Notes: a model not told the origin generated them from the sequence alone. DNA of 64,000 nucleotides from Mucilaginibacter phenanthrenivorans (GCF_024721155.1 NZ_JAHVAP010000001.1:992001-1056000); one strand, 5' to 3'; positions 7,467 through 16,493 are shown, counted from the stretch's first letter. A program made the numbers and translations.

Positions 7467-9368
7467 ATGAGAGTATTAGTCTTCTCGGTTCTGTTATCAT
7501 TAATATCCGTTTTTACAATCGCCCAACAGAGGCAATACTCTACCACCGATAGAGCCGCTATAAAATATTTCGCCCTGGCAAACACGAGTTTAGACGACCA
7601 TCTTTATGATGAGGCCGTTGAAAACTTGCAAAAAGCCATACAGGAAGACGATAAATTTGTTGAAGCACACGCTGTTTTAGGCGATTTGTTGCGCCAGATG
7701 CGCAGGTACAAAGAATCTATTGATCAGTATACCAGGGTTATTGCATTGAACCCGGAATTTAGTCGCGGAATATACCTTAAAACCGGCGAGCTGGAAATAA
7801 ACAACGCCCAATATGTCAGGGCGCAGGAGCATTTACAAAAATATTTAACCTACCCTAATATTGAGGACAAGGATATTTACAAAGCAAAAAAACTGATAAA
7901 CGATTGTATCTTCAGCATACAGGCAATTGCACACCCCGTTCCGTTTAAACCAATTAACATGGGGGCTGAAATTAATACTGCTGATGATGAATATCTCCCG
8001 GTGGCCACTGCCGATGAGGGCATGCTGATATTTACCCGCAAAATAAATAATAACGAGGACTTTTATAAAAGCATGAAAGTCGACAATAAATGGCAGACCG
8101 CTACCTATTTAAGCAACCAGATAAATACGCCGCAATACAATGAAGGTGCCGAATCCATTTCCCAGGATGGCAAATATTTATTTTTTACCGGGTGCAACCG
8201 CCCTGACGGCCTTGGGCGCTGTGATATATACATTGCGCAAAAAAAAGGCGATGACTGGGGCAAGCCATTTGATTTAAGTCCGCCGGTTAATACAACGGGT
8301 TGGGAGTCACAACCATCGATAAGTGCAGATGGTAAAACACTGTATTTTGTGAGTAACCGCAAAGGCGGATATGGAGGTTATGATATCTGGAAGTCCACTC
8401 TTTCTGAAAAAGGTTGGGGAGATCCTGAAAATCTCGGGCCAAATATTAATACCATTTATGATGAACAATCGCCTTTCATTCACCCCGACGACAGTACTTT
8501 GTACTTTTGCTCAAATGGATGGCCGGGATTAGGTGGAAAAGATCTGTTTGTTAGTCGCTTAAGTAAGGAGGGCAAATGGCAAAAACCGGAAAACCTTGGT
8601 TACCCCATCAACTCAAGTGGCGACGAAAACGGGCTAAGCCTTACTGCTAACGGTACCTATGCATTTTTCTCATCGAACAATTTAAATGGATACGGTGGAT
8701 TCGACATATACACGTTTGAACTGCCGCCTAATTTACGCCCGCACCAGGTTACTTATGTGAAAGGTACTGTTAACGATGCAAAAACTAAGGCGCCATTGGA
8801 GGCTGCCGTTGAAATAATCGACCTGCTGAAAAACCAGGCAGTGTTCCAGGACTATAGCGATGCAAAGCAGGGGGACTTTTTAGCAACACTCACAGCGGGT
8901 AAAAACTATGGTCTCAATATTTCAAAAAGCGGGTACCTGTTCTACTCTGCTAACTTTTCATTGATCGGGCACGAACCGAAAAATCCATTTAACATCTCGG
9001 TTTTATTGGAGCCGATAGAAATTGGCAACAAGGTTATTCTAAACAACATATTTTTCGACACCAACAAATTTGATCTTAAACCAGAGTCGGTTGCCGAACT
9101 GGATCAATTGGTTTCATTTTTAACAGTAAACCCTACCCTGCACATCGAAATTTCAGGACATACAGATAACGTAGGTAACGATCAGCTTAATCAAACGCTT
9201 TCTGAGAATCGCGCCAAATCAGTTTATCTTTATTTGATAAACAATAAGGTTGTGGCTTCCAGGCTCGTTTTTAAAGGATACGGCAAAACCCAACCTATTG
9301 CACCAAATACAACCGAGGATGATCGTAAAAAGAACCGGCGGACAGAGTTTAAGATAATTGCGAAGTAG
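7467..9368 (+). CDS. PorE-like OmpA-family protein (TPR, PD40 propeller, CRD, OmpA)
   Basis: 633 residues with a signal peptide (MRVLVFSVLLSLISVFTIAQ). Domains in order are TPR repeats about 30-120 (YDEAVENLQKAIQ, YKESIDQYTRVIALNP), a PD40/WD40-like beta-propeller about 170-430 with repeated ISxDGKxLYFxSNRxGGYGGYDI blades, a carboxypeptidase-regulatory-like domain about 440-515, and a C-terminal OmpA domain about 525-633. The OmpA domain has FDTNKFDLKPES, GHTDNVG and LSENRAKSVYLYL, which bind peptidoglycan. This is the domain order of PorE, the peptidoglycan-anchoring component linked to the type IX secretion system. PorE is a lipoprotein whereas this signal lacks a lipobox, so it may be a paralogue. 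No other T9SS gene is nearby. Confidence 0.88.
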   Translation: MRVLVFSVLLSLISVFTIAQQRQYSTTDRAAIKYFALANTSLDDHLYDEAVENLQKAIQEDDKFVEAHAVLGDLLRQMRRYKESIDQYTRVIALNPEFSRGIYLKTGELEINNAQYVRAQEHLQKYLTYPNIEDKDIYKAKKLINDCIFSIQAIAHPVPFKPINMGAEINTADDEYLPVATADEGMLIFTRKINNNEDFYKSMKVDNKWQTATYLSNQINTPQYNEGAESISQDGKYLFFTGCNRPDGLGRCDIYIAQKKGDDWGKPFDLSPPVNTTGWESQPSISADGKTLYFVSNRKGGYGGYDIWKSTLSEKGWGDPENLGPNINTIYDEQSPFIHPDDSTLYFCSNGWPGLGGKDLFVSRLSKEGKWQKPENLGYPINSSGDENGLSLTANGTYAFFSSNNLNGYGGFDIYTFELPPNLRPHQVTYVKGTVNDAKTKAPLEAAVEIIDLLKNQAVFQDYSDAKQGDFLATLTAGKNYGLNISKSGYLFYSANFSLIGHEPKNPFNISVLLEPIEIGNKVILNNIFFDTNKFDLKPESVAELDQLVSFLTVNPTLHIEISGHTDNVGNDQLNQTLSENRAKSVYLYLINNKVVASRLVFKGYGKTQPIAPNTTEDDRKKNRRTEFKIIAK

Positions 9369-9370
9369 TT

Positions 9371-9406
9371 ATTAGAGATTGGAGATCAGAGATTAGTTGA
9401 ATTGCG
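9371..9406 (+). repeat. GATTAGAG-type element after a stop codon
   Basis: Begins directly after the stop of the PorE-like gene: TTAGAGATTGGAGATCAGAG then ATTAGTTGAA. The same unit follows the stop codons of most permease genes at 34-60 kb in the same orientation relative to the upstream gene, so it is a dispersed 3'-gene-end element of this genome. Confidence 0.65.
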
Positions 9407-9441
9407 GATAGTTTACGTTTAGGATCAACTTATTATATAAA

Positions 9442-10092
9442 ATGAAAATTCGCCTACCTCTCCTCCTTATCGTCGCAGCAATTTCAAGTTCGTTCATTTA
9501 TCAAATTTCTTATTCCGGCAAACCATGGCAAGGTAAACCGCAACATATCCCCGGGAAAATTGAATGCGAGTTTTATGATCTCGGCGGAGAGGGCGTTGCT
9601 TATCATGATTCAGACAGCGTTAACAATGGCAGCGGTAAGCTTAACCCGGCCAATGGCAGTTATCTGAACGAATTCAGAATGAAGGAGGGCGTTGATATTT
9701 CCTATACCAAATCGCACGATATTGATAATAATCCTTATAGCAAAGTATTCCCAAAAATGGATCAGCTGTACGTTGGATGGACAATGCCCGGCGAATGGAT
9801 AAACTACACGATAAAGGCAGACCGGACGGCAGCTTACAGAGTGGGTTTAATGTACACCGCCAATGGTGACGGAATTATCGCCCTTGATTTGGATGGCAAA
9901 GCGATAGCTAAAAATCTAAAGATAACATCAACTCATAACGACCAGGACACGGTTAAGTGGCGACAATGGCATCATTGGAATAAAGCAGATTCATTAACCA
10001 CTGTAAGAATTAATAAGGGAATCCATATGCTCACCCTCCACATTGTGGCTAATGGGAATATGAATTTCGACTACCTGGAATTTAAAAAATAA
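9442..10092 (+). CDS. Secreted CBM6-like carbohydrate-binding protein
   Basis: 216 residues with an N-terminal hydrophobic signal (MKIRLPLLLIVAAISSSFIY) and then a single beta-sandwich of the CBM6 type. Marks are IECEFYDLGGEGVAYHDSDS (the usual IEAE start strand), YVGWTMPGEWINYTI (the GEW-x2-Y strand) and the closing NMNFDYLEFKK. CBM6 modules bind glycan chain ends or beta-glucans and normally accompany a catalytic domain, but here the module stands alone. A structural or sensing role at the cell surface is possible. It may be co-transcribed with the PorE-like gene 73 bases upstream, although a dispersed repeat separates them. Confidence 0.8.
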   Translation: MKIRLPLLLIVAAISSSFIYQISYSGKPWQGKPQHIPGKIECEFYDLGGEGVAYHDSDSVNNGSGKLNPANGSYLNEFRMKEGVDISYTKSHDIDNNPYSKVFPKMDQLYVGWTMPGEWINYTIKADRTAAYRVGLMYTANGDGIIALDLDGKAIAKNLKITSTHNDQDTVKWRQWHHWNKADSLTTVRINKGIHMLTLHIVANGNMNFDYLEFKK

Positions 10093-10120
10093 AAGCCTCC
10101 GGAATTAACCAGAGGCTCAA
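10086..10120 (-). terminator. Rho-independent terminator of recQ
   Basis: Stem AGCCTC/GAGGCT (10094-10099 with 10112-10117) lies about 50 bases beyond the recQ stop. On the minus strand it is followed by TTTTATTTTTT, a good U-tract. The tract runs into the end of the CBM6-like gene, so the two convergent genes share sequence at their 3' ends. Confidence 0.7.
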
Positions 10121-10168
10121 TATTTATAACGTCATACATCACATCCCCATGAGATATCTGTACGAAAA

Positions 10169-12364
10169 TTAATTCCCCATTTCAGACAAGAACTTTATCC
10201 TCATCAACTGGATCTCCTCTATTGTATAATCATCGCTTCCAAGTTCTGCAAGCGCATCATCTATCGAGTCGGCTTCAGCGGTACGGAAATAGTCAAAGAT
10301 CTCTTCCTGCTTATCCTCGTCAATAATTTCGTCGATATAATAATTCAGGTTAAGCTTGGTACCTGAGTTTACAATAGTTTCAACTTCCTTAAGGATCTCC
10401 TCGTAGGATAAACCTTTGGAAGCGGCTATATCATCCAGGTTCAAATGCCGGTCGATATTTTGGATGATAAATACCTTTAGCGCTGATTTATTAGCGGCGC
10501 TTTTGATCACCATATCAATAGGACGATCGATATCATTATCCTCAACGTATTTCTGGATCAGATCGGTAAAGGGCTTGCCGAATTTAAGCGCCTTGCCAGC
10601 TCCTACACCAGAGATCTGTTTAAGCTCATCCGTAGTGATCGGATAATGTGTACACATTTCCTCAAGCGACGGATCCTGGAATATAACGAACGGAGGCAAT
10701 CCCTTTTGTTTAGCAAGCTTTTTGCGCAGGTCCTTAAGCATCTGCAGCAACTCGGTATCTAAAGCCCCGCCGCCCTGTTTAGGGCCGTCTGCGTCTTCGT
10801 CGTCATCCGTAGCACCCATTGCCTTGTTTAATACAAACCGGATACTGTAAGGATTATCAATAAAGGAATTTCCCAGTTTGGTTAAATGCAACAAACCGTA
10901 TTGGTCAATATCCTTTGCCAGAAAATTATTCAGTAGCGCCTGCCTTAGCAATGAGTTCCATAGGTTCAGGCCATCTTCCTTGCCCGATCCAAAATAATCG
11001 AGCTGATCATGCTCATAATTTTTTATCTGTGCATTATCCTCACCCATCAGGATATTGATGATGTGGTGATCGTCAAATTTCTCACCTATTTGTTTTATCA
11101 GGCTGAGTGCTTTATGCAGGTGCAATTCGCCATCAAAATGTTCCTTAGGCCCGCAGCAATTATCGCACATGTTATTACAACCGGCCTCGTTAAAGTTTTC
11201 ACCGAAGTAATGAAGTAATTGTTTACGGCGGCAAACAGATGATTCAGCATAGTCTATTACCTCCTTCAAGATCTGTGTGCCTATCTCCCGTTCGGAAACG
11301 GGCTTATCCTTCATGAATTTCTGCAGCTTGTCAATATCCTTTTCAGAATAGAATGCTACGCAAACACCCTCACCCCCGTCGCGACCAGCGCGGCCGGTTT
11401 CCTGGTAATACCCCTCCATGCTCTTAGGCACGTCGTGGTGTATCACATAACGAACATCGGGCTTATCAATGCCCATACCAAAGGCAATGGTAGCTACAAT
11501 AACATCTACATCCTCCATCAGGAATTTATCCTGGGTATCGGCGCGCACCTTGGGATCTAAGCCTGCATGATATGGTAATGCCTTTACACCGTTAAGGTTA
11601 AGCGCTTCGGCAACTTCCTCTACCTTTTTACGGCTGAGGCAATATATAATTCCTGATTTTCCCTGGTTTTGCTTAACAAACTTAACAATCTCCTTTATAA
11701 CATTACGTTTAGCCCGCACTTCATAAAATAGGTTGGAGCGGTTAAACGATGATTTGTAGATAGTGGCGTTATTCATCTGCAGGTTCTTCTGGATATCCTG
11801 CTGAACCTTAGGGGTAGCTGTTGCAGTTAAGGCTATAATTGGAATATTATCACCAATATTGCTGATCACCTGCCTGATCTTACGATATTCCGGGCGAAAG
11901 TCATGACCCCATTCCGAAATACAATGTGCCTCATCAACTGCAACGAAGGAAACCTGGTTAAGGCGTAAAAAATCAATATTTTCCTGTTTGGTCAGAGATT
12001 CCGGAGCTACATAAAGCAGTTTGGTTTTACCAGCTAATACATCTTCCTTTACCCGTGAAATATCTGATTTTGTTAGTGAGGAATTTAAAAAGTGGGCGAT
12101 GCTGTCCGAACCTCCAAAGGCCCTAAGCTGGTCAACCTGGTTCTTCATTAAAGCAATTAGCGGAGAGATCACGATCGCCGTTCCCTCGCTCATTAAAGCC
12201 GGCAATTGGTAGCACATTGACTTGCCACCACCGGTTGGCATAATCACAAATGTGTCGTTACCCGCCAGAATATTAGTTATAATCGCTTCCTGCTCCCCCT
12301 TAAAATTATCGAACCCGAAAAAGTTCTGGAGGTTATCAAAAAGCGACTTCTTAGTTTCTATCAT
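10169..12364 (-). CDS. recQ: ATP-dependent DNA helicase RecQ
   Basis: 3'-5' SF2 DNA helicase for recombination and fork repair. 731 residues. Walker A is MPTGGGKSMCYQLP (about 45), the DEAH box is VDEAHCISEWGHDFRPEY with the RecQ aromatic-loop region, motif III is ALTATAT, and motifs V-VI are FGMGIDKPDVRYV and QETGRAGRDG. The zinc-binding RQC region has C-x(16-18)-C-x3-C-x2-C (VCRRKQLLHYFG, then CNNMCDNCC). An HRDC-like domain follows near residue 540 (KLAKQKGLPPFVIFQD). A C-terminal helical extension ends the protein, as in other Bacteroidota RecQ proteins. It is divergent from manC over 240 bases. Confidence 0.97.
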   Translation of the reverse strand: MIETKKSLFDNLQNFFGFDNFKGEQEAIITNILAGNDTFVIMPTGGGKSMCYQLPALMSEGTAIVISPLIALMKNQVDQLRAFGGSDSIAHFLNSSLTKSDISRVKEDVLAGKTKLLYVAPESLTKQENIDFLRLNQVSFVAVDEAHCISEWGHDFRPEYRKIRQVISNIGDNIPIIALTATATPKVQQDIQKNLQMNNATIYKSSFNRSNLFYEVRAKRNVIKEIVKFVKQNQGKSGIIYCLSRKKVEEVAEALNLNGVKALPYHAGLDPKVRADTQDKFLMEDVDVIVATIAFGMGIDKPDVRYVIHHDVPKSMEGYYQETGRAGRDGGEGVCVAFYSEKDIDKLQKFMKDKPVSEREIGTQILKEVIDYAESSVCRRKQLLHYFGENFNEAGCNNMCDNCCGPKEHFDGELHLHKALSLIKQIGEKFDDHHIINILMGEDNAQIKNYEHDQLDYFGSGKEDGLNLWNSLLRQALLNNFLAKDIDQYGLLHLTKLGNSFIDNPYSIRFVLNKAMGATDDDEDADGPKQGGGALDTELLQMLKDLRKKLAKQKGLPPFVIFQDPSLEEMCTHYPITTDELKQISGVGAGKALKFGKPFTDLIQKYVEDNDIDRPIDMVIKSAANKSALKVFIIQNIDRHLNLDDIAASKGLSYEEILKEVETIVNSGTKLNLNYYIDEIIDEDKQEEIFDYFRTAEADSIDDALAELGSDDYTIEEIQLMRIKFLSEMGN

Positions 12365-12604
12365 TATAAACGTATTCTTGATTGTATTTAAAAGTTTAAA
12401 GTAACAAATTTTTCTGAATAAACGATGGATTTACTTTAAAATTTTATATAAAAATGATTATTCTTTTAAAAACAATTTGTTTCTTTAGCCCGTTTAACAT
12501 GCGATATCTGCGGCGTGCCTTTATTTAGTTTTAATTAGTTCAATAATTACAAATTATTACCCAAATTTGCGGCGCGTATACCAAATTAAATTGTTTAAAC
12601 ACAC

Positions 12605-13690
12605 ATGAATAAAAACTACTACGCCATTATCATGGCAGGCGGTATAGGAAGTCGTTTTTGGCCAATCAGCCGCACATCCCATCCCAAACAATTTATTGAT
12701 ATACTGGGTACCGGAAAAACACTGATCCAAAACACCTACGAACGTTTCCTGAAAATTTGCCCCAAAGAGAATATTTTCGTTGTAACCAATGAGATTTATA
12801 CCGACCTGGTAAAACTGCAGCTGCCGGATATGCCCGAAGGGCAGATCCTTACCGAACCTGTGATGCGTAACACCGCGCCTTGTGTGGCTTACGGATCATT
12901 TAAAATTGAAAGCCTTAATCCTGATGCTGCAATTGTGGTTGCACCATCAGATCACCTGATACTTGATGAGGTTGCCTTCATCAGCGCCATTGAGAAATCA
13001 CTGGAAGTCGCGTCGACAAATAATTGCCTGATCACGCTTGGTATAAAGCCGTCAAGGCCCGACACCGGATATGGCTACATTCAGTATACCGAGCAAAGCC
13101 TTAAAAATGATTTCTACAAGGTTAAAACCTTTACAGAGAAACCGACGCTGGAAATAGCGAAGACATTCCTGCAAAGTGGCGACTTTTTATGGAACGCAGG
13201 CATCTTCGTATGGTCGGCAAAGGCAATTGTGAATGCATTTAGCAGCTACCTGCCCGACATGCATGAAATTTTTGCTGAAGCAAGGCCGGTATATAATACC
13301 AATGACGAAAAGGCACATATCCACAAAACATACTTACAATGTACCAATATTTCGATTGATTATGGAATTATGGAAAAGGCAGATAACGTGTATGTATTAC
13401 CTTCCGAATTTGGCTGGAGCGATTTAGGTACATGGGCCTCTATCTATGACCTTGCAGACAAGGATTATGTAGGCAACGCAGTCATTCCGGCTGATAAGGT
13501 GATCATGTACGATTCATCAAACTGTATGGTAAATGTACCCGGCGAAAAACTGGTGATATTACAGGGGCTTCATGATTACATAGTAGTTGAAGCAAATAAT
13601 ACCTTACTGATCTGCCCGCGCGACCAGGAGCAAAATGTCAAGAAAGTTGTCGCCGACGTGAAGCAGCAGTTTGGCGCGAAATATATATAG
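12605..13690 (+). CDS. manC: Mannose-1-phosphate guanylyltransferase (GDP-mannose pyrophosphorylase)
   Basis: Cytosolic nucleotidyltransferase making GDP-mannose from mannose-1-phosphate and GTP for surface glycans. 361 residues, a single transferase domain with no fused isomerase domain. The N-terminal nucleotide loop is IMAGGIGSRFWPISRTSHPKQ, with TEPVMRNTAPC, VAPSDHLI and the sugar-binding FTEKPTLEIAKTFLQSGDFLWNAGIFVW. The C-terminal half carries FGWSDLGTW. It is monocistronic here: a 240-base divergent region lies upstream, and a REP unit plus a terminator lie just after the stop. The upstream AAATTTGCGGCG near 12561 resembles a -7 box but lacks the first T. Confidence 0.95.
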   Translation: MNKNYYAIIMAGGIGSRFWPISRTSHPKQFIDILGTGKTLIQNTYERFLKICPKENIFVVTNEIYTDLVKLQLPDMPEGQILTEPVMRNTAPCVAYGSFKIESLNPDAAIVVAPSDHLILDEVAFISAIEKSLEVASTNNCLITLGIKPSRPDTGYGYIQYTEQSLKNDFYKVKTFTEKPTLEIAKTFLQSGDFLWNAGIFVWSAKAIVNAFSSYLPDMHEIFAEARPVYNTNDEKAHIHKTYLQCTNISIDYGIMEKADNVYVLPSEFGWSDLGTWASIYDLADKDYVGNAVIPADKVIMYDSSNCMVNVPGEKLVILQGLHDYIVVEANNTLLICPRDQEQNVKKVVADVKQQFGAKYI

Positions 13691-13693
13691 AAT

Positions 13694-13806
13694 GCCCCCC
13701 GCCCCCTAAAGGGGGAGAAAAAACTCAAAGCCCTGTTTTTTTAAATAGGGCTTTTGTTTTTTTATAGATTTGCTAATCAAAAGCCCCCTTTAGGGGGTTT
13801 GGGGGC
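13694..13806. repeat. REP-like inverted pair between manC and rlmB
   Basis: Unit 1 (13694-13716) starts 3 bases after the manC stop. Unit 2 (13781-13806) is its inverted copy and overlaps the 3' end of rlmB. Read on the minus strand, unit 2 encodes the last residues LGPQTP and the stop codon of RlmB. The pair flanks a terminator hairpin. Confidence 0.85.
13727..13765. terminator. Bidirectional rho-independent terminator (manC/rlmB)
   Basis: AAAGCCCT (13727-13734) pairs with AGGGCTTT (13747-13754) around a T/A-rich loop. The plus strand continues TTGTTTTTTT. The minus strand continues with GAGTTTTTTC, so it can end both convergent transcripts. Confidence 0.8.
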
Positions 13807-14563
13807 CTAATCTTTGGCGGATGGCCTCGTATAGTATTACGCCCGTAGCAACTGACACATTCAACGATTCGATTTCACCATACATCGGAATTTTTGCCAG
13901 GTGATCTGCAATGCGAATAATATCGTTGCGTACGCCATCTTCTTCCGAACCCATCACAATTGCAGTTGGGACGGTATAATCTGGTTTGTAAATGTATTCT
14001 TGTGTTTTTTCGGTACAGCAAACCAGTTGCAGGCCCGATTCCTGCAGAAACTTCACTGTTTGCATGAAATTATCGTGCCGGCAAACCGGGATCTTATACA
14101 ATGCACCCGCAGAAGTTTTAATAGCATCCGGGTTAACTTGTGCCGATCCTTTTGCCGGAACCACTATGGCGTGAACCCCGCTGCATTCGGCGGTGCGGGC
14201 AATGGCCCCCATATTACGCACATCGGTAATGGAATCAAGCACCAGGATCAACGGCACCTCTCCCTTTTCATATATCGTCGGAATGATATCCTCAATTTTT
14301 TGATAAATAATTGGCGAAATAAAGGCAATCACACCCTGGTGATTTTTCATGGTGATACGGTTCAACTTTTCAACCGGTACCTGCTGGGCTGTTATATTGT
14401 ATTCATGCAGTAAAGCCCGTAACTCGTTTAACAATTCGCCGCCGATACCGCGCTGGATGTATAACGATTCAATTTCTTTACCCGAACGGATAGCCTCAAT
14501 AACTGCACGGGTACCAAAAACCACCTGGTTGCTTTCGCGGGGCTCCCTGTTGTTGTACGACAT
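13790..14563 (-). CDS. rlmB: 23S rRNA (guanosine-2'-O)-methyltransferase RlmB (SpoU family)
   Basis: SAM-dependent 2'-O-methyltransferase of the knotted SPOUT class, acting on 23S rRNA (Gm2251 in E. coli) or a related site. 257 residues. The N-terminal substrate-binding domain has VVFGTRAVIEAIRSG and HQGVIAFIS. The C-terminal knot has motif 1 DSITDVRNMGAIARTAECSG, motif 2 IVMGSEEDGV and motif 3 IPMYGEIESLNVSVATGVILYEA. The family signature ends near YEAIRQR; the final LGPQTP is encoded by a REP-like repeat, so the natural C-terminus appears to have been replaced by the repeat. Divergent from dnaB. Confidence 0.95.
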   Translation of the reverse strand: MSYNNREPRESNQVVFGTRAVIEAIRSGKEIESLYIQRGIGGELLNELRALLHEYNITAQQVPVEKLNRITMKNHQGVIAFISPIIYQKIEDIIPTIYEKGEVPLILVLDSITDVRNMGAIARTAECSGVHAIVVPAKGSAQVNPDAIKTSAGALYKIPVCRHDNFMQTVKFLQESGLQLVCCTEKTQEYIYKPDYTVPTAIVMGSEEDGVRNDIIRIADHLAKIPMYGEIESLNVSVATGVILYEAIRQRLGPQTP

Positions 14564-14911
14564 TGTAAAATATTAAATTAAGGCTGTAAAAGTAGCCATA
14601 TTAATTGATTTAGCCTTTATTGAACTATTGCACCAATTTGGTTTTTTTCTTAAAGATTTGATTTAGGAAAATATGTTATTAACATTTCAAAACTTTATTA
14701 ACACATGGTTAGTTTGTTGATTTATAAGCGCAAATTTCGTATCTTAACATTTTACTAACAGTTGGTGTTAATAAAGTATTTTTCCCAACATCTTTTGTTG
14801 ATTTCATAACAGTTAAAAAAATAAAGTTATCAACCTTTTAAAAAGGCCTGGAAAAACCAGTTTGAAATCATTATTCGATACCAGTTATTTTTTGTATATT
14901 TTTGACGCCTT
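14564..14911. other. AT-rich structured region between rlmB and dnaB
   Basis: 348 bases without a gene. TTATTAACA occurs at 14676-14684 and 14695-14703 and inverted at 14766-14774. ACTTTATTAACAC (14692-14704) and its exact complement (14765-14777) make a 13-bp inverted repeat. A direct repeat TTTGTTGATTT followed by (C)ATAA lies at 14713-14727 and 14794-14809. Promoters of both divergent genes must lie here. The 9-mers match 7 of 9 bases of a DnaA box, which is weak. No origin is claimed. Confidence 0.55.
14897..14904 (+). promoter_or_regulatory. Candidate TAnnTTTG promoter box for dnaB
   Basis: TATTTTTG matches TAnnTTTG and ends 7 bases before the dnaB ATG. As at queE, use of this box would give a very short leader. 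No well-placed -33 element was found. Confidence 0.3.
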
Positions 14912-16489
14912 ATGATTTTGGAGAACGATAATCAATACAATAAGCCGAATACTACCGACCGGAGAAACAGGATAACAACCCCAACCCCTTATAGCGGGCT
15001 TGGCAAGCTTCCACCCCAGGCAATTGACCTGGAAGAGGCAGTTTTAGGTGCATTAATGCTCGAAAAAGATGCATTGTCTTCTGTAATTGACATCTTAAAG
15101 GCAGATGTTTTTTATAAGGACAGCCACCAAAAAATATTTGCTGCTATCCGGATGTTGTTTGAGAAATCATCTCCTGTCGATATCCTTACCGTTACCGCTC
15201 AGCTTCGCCAGCAGGGCGAACTGGAAATGATTGGCGGCGCTTATTATATTACAGAACTTACCAATCGTGTAGCATCTGCAGCAAACATTGAATATCACTC
15301 CCGGATCATCATCCAAAAGTTTATCCAGCGCGAGCTAATCAGGATCTCTACAGATGTGATCCAAAGCGCCTATGAAGACACTTCAGATGTACTCGACCTG
15401 TTAGACCGCGCGGAAAAGAATCTTTTTGAGATTGCCCAAAACAACCTTCGCCGCGATTCACGAAAGATGGACGATCTGATGCACGAAGCGTTGAAGGAAA
15501 TTGAAGCACTTAAAGATAAAAAGGATGGATTGACCGGTGTTGCATCAGGATTTACAGATCTTGACCGTATGACGTCAGGCTGGCAAAAATCCGACCTTGT
15601 GATTATAGCTGCCCGTCCTGCAATGGGTAAAACGGCGTTCGTGTTAACCTGTGCTCGTAATGCAGCCGTTGATTTTAACAAGCCTGTCGTTGTATTCTCG
15701 CTCGAAATGTCGTCTGTTCAGTTAGTTAACCGTTTAATATCCGGGGAAACTGAAATTGAGCAGGAAAAGATCCGTAAGGGAAATATGGAGGAATGGGAAT
15801 GGCAACAAATTCACTCTAAAATTGGCAGACTAGAGGCAGCTCCCCTGATAATTGATGATACCCCTGCCCTTAATATCTTTGAATTCAGGGCAAAATGCCG
15901 CCGTTTAAAATCGCAACATGATATTCAATTGATCATTGTCGATTACCTGCAGTTGATGCACGGTAAGGCTGCTGACGCCAAAGGCGGTGGTAACCGCGAA
16001 CAGGAAATTGGTAGTATCTCAAGGGCATTAAAATCTGTTGCCAAGGAATTAAACGTACCAGTAATTGCGTTATCGCAGTTAAGTCGTGCGGTTGAAAGTC
16101 GTCCCGGTGGTTCAAAAAGACCGATGCTTTCGGATTTGCGTGAGTCCGGTTCAATCGAGCAGGATGCGGATATGGTGTTATTCCTTTACCGTCCTGAATA
16201 TTACGGATTAGAAGTTGACGAAGATAATATGCCGACAGCCGGCGTGGGTGAGGTAATTATAGCCAAGCACCGTAACGGTGAAACAGGCAGGGTAAGGCTA
16301 AAATTTGTGGGCAAATTTGTTAAGTTTACCGACCTTGACCAGGGAATGGGCATGGATGGAGGCTTCTCACCCGGTAATGCATTTGCAGGATTAGCGCCAT
16401 CACAGGACTTTGACAAACCAAGCAATTTTATCATCCGACCATCAAAAATGGATCAGATGGATGATGACGATGGTATTCCGCCGTTTTAG
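14912..16489 (+). CDS. dnaB: Replicative DNA helicase DnaB
   Basis: Hexameric 5'-3' helicase at the replication fork. 525 residues with no intein. The N-terminal helical domain (LGALMLEKDALSSVIDIL, then SPVDILTVTAQL) is followed by a linker and the RecA-like C-terminal domain. Walker A is ARPAMGKTAF near residue 235 and Walker B is LIIVDYLQLMHG near 350. IGSISRALKSVAKELNVPVIALSQLSR is the H3 region, and the DLRESGSIEQDADMVLFLYR stretch carries the arginine finger region. The disordered N-terminal 30 residues and the acidic tail MDQMDDDDGIPPF are typical of Bacteroidota. Convergent with chrA across a REP pair. Confidence 0.97.
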   Translation: MILENDNQYNKPNTTDRRNRITTPTPYSGLGKLPPQAIDLEEAVLGALMLEKDALSSVIDILKADVFYKDSHQKIFAAIRMLFEKSSPVDILTVTAQLRQQGELEMIGGAYYITELTNRVASAANIEYHSRIIIQKFIQRELIRISTDVIQSAYEDTSDVLDLLDRAEKNLFEIAQNNLRRDSRKMDDLMHEALKEIEALKDKKDGLTGVASGFTDLDRMTSGWQKSDLVIIAARPAMGKTAFVLTCARNAAVDFNKPVVVFSLEMSSVQLVNRLISGETEIEQEKIRKGNMEEWEWQQIHSKIGRLEAAPLIIDDTPALNIFEFRAKCRRLKSQHDIQLIIVDYLQLMHGKAADAKGGGNREQEIGSISRALKSVAKELNVPVIALSQLSRAVESRPGGSKRPMLSDLRESGSIEQDADMVLFLYRPEYYGLEVDEDNMPTAGVGEVIIAKHRNGETGRVRLKFVGKFVKFTDLDQGMGMDGGFSPGNAFAGLAPSQDFDKPSNFIIRPSKMDQMDDDDGIPPF

Positions 16490-16493
16490 GCCA

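Noticed and set aside
13901..14413. 170-codon frame antisense to rlmB
   Set aside because: No family resemblance, and it overlaps the conserved SpoU motifs of rlmB; a shadow frame.
14564..14911. A replication origin upstream of dnaB
   Set aside because: The DnaA-box matches are weak (7 of 9), dnaA is not nearby, and no skew data can be computed here.
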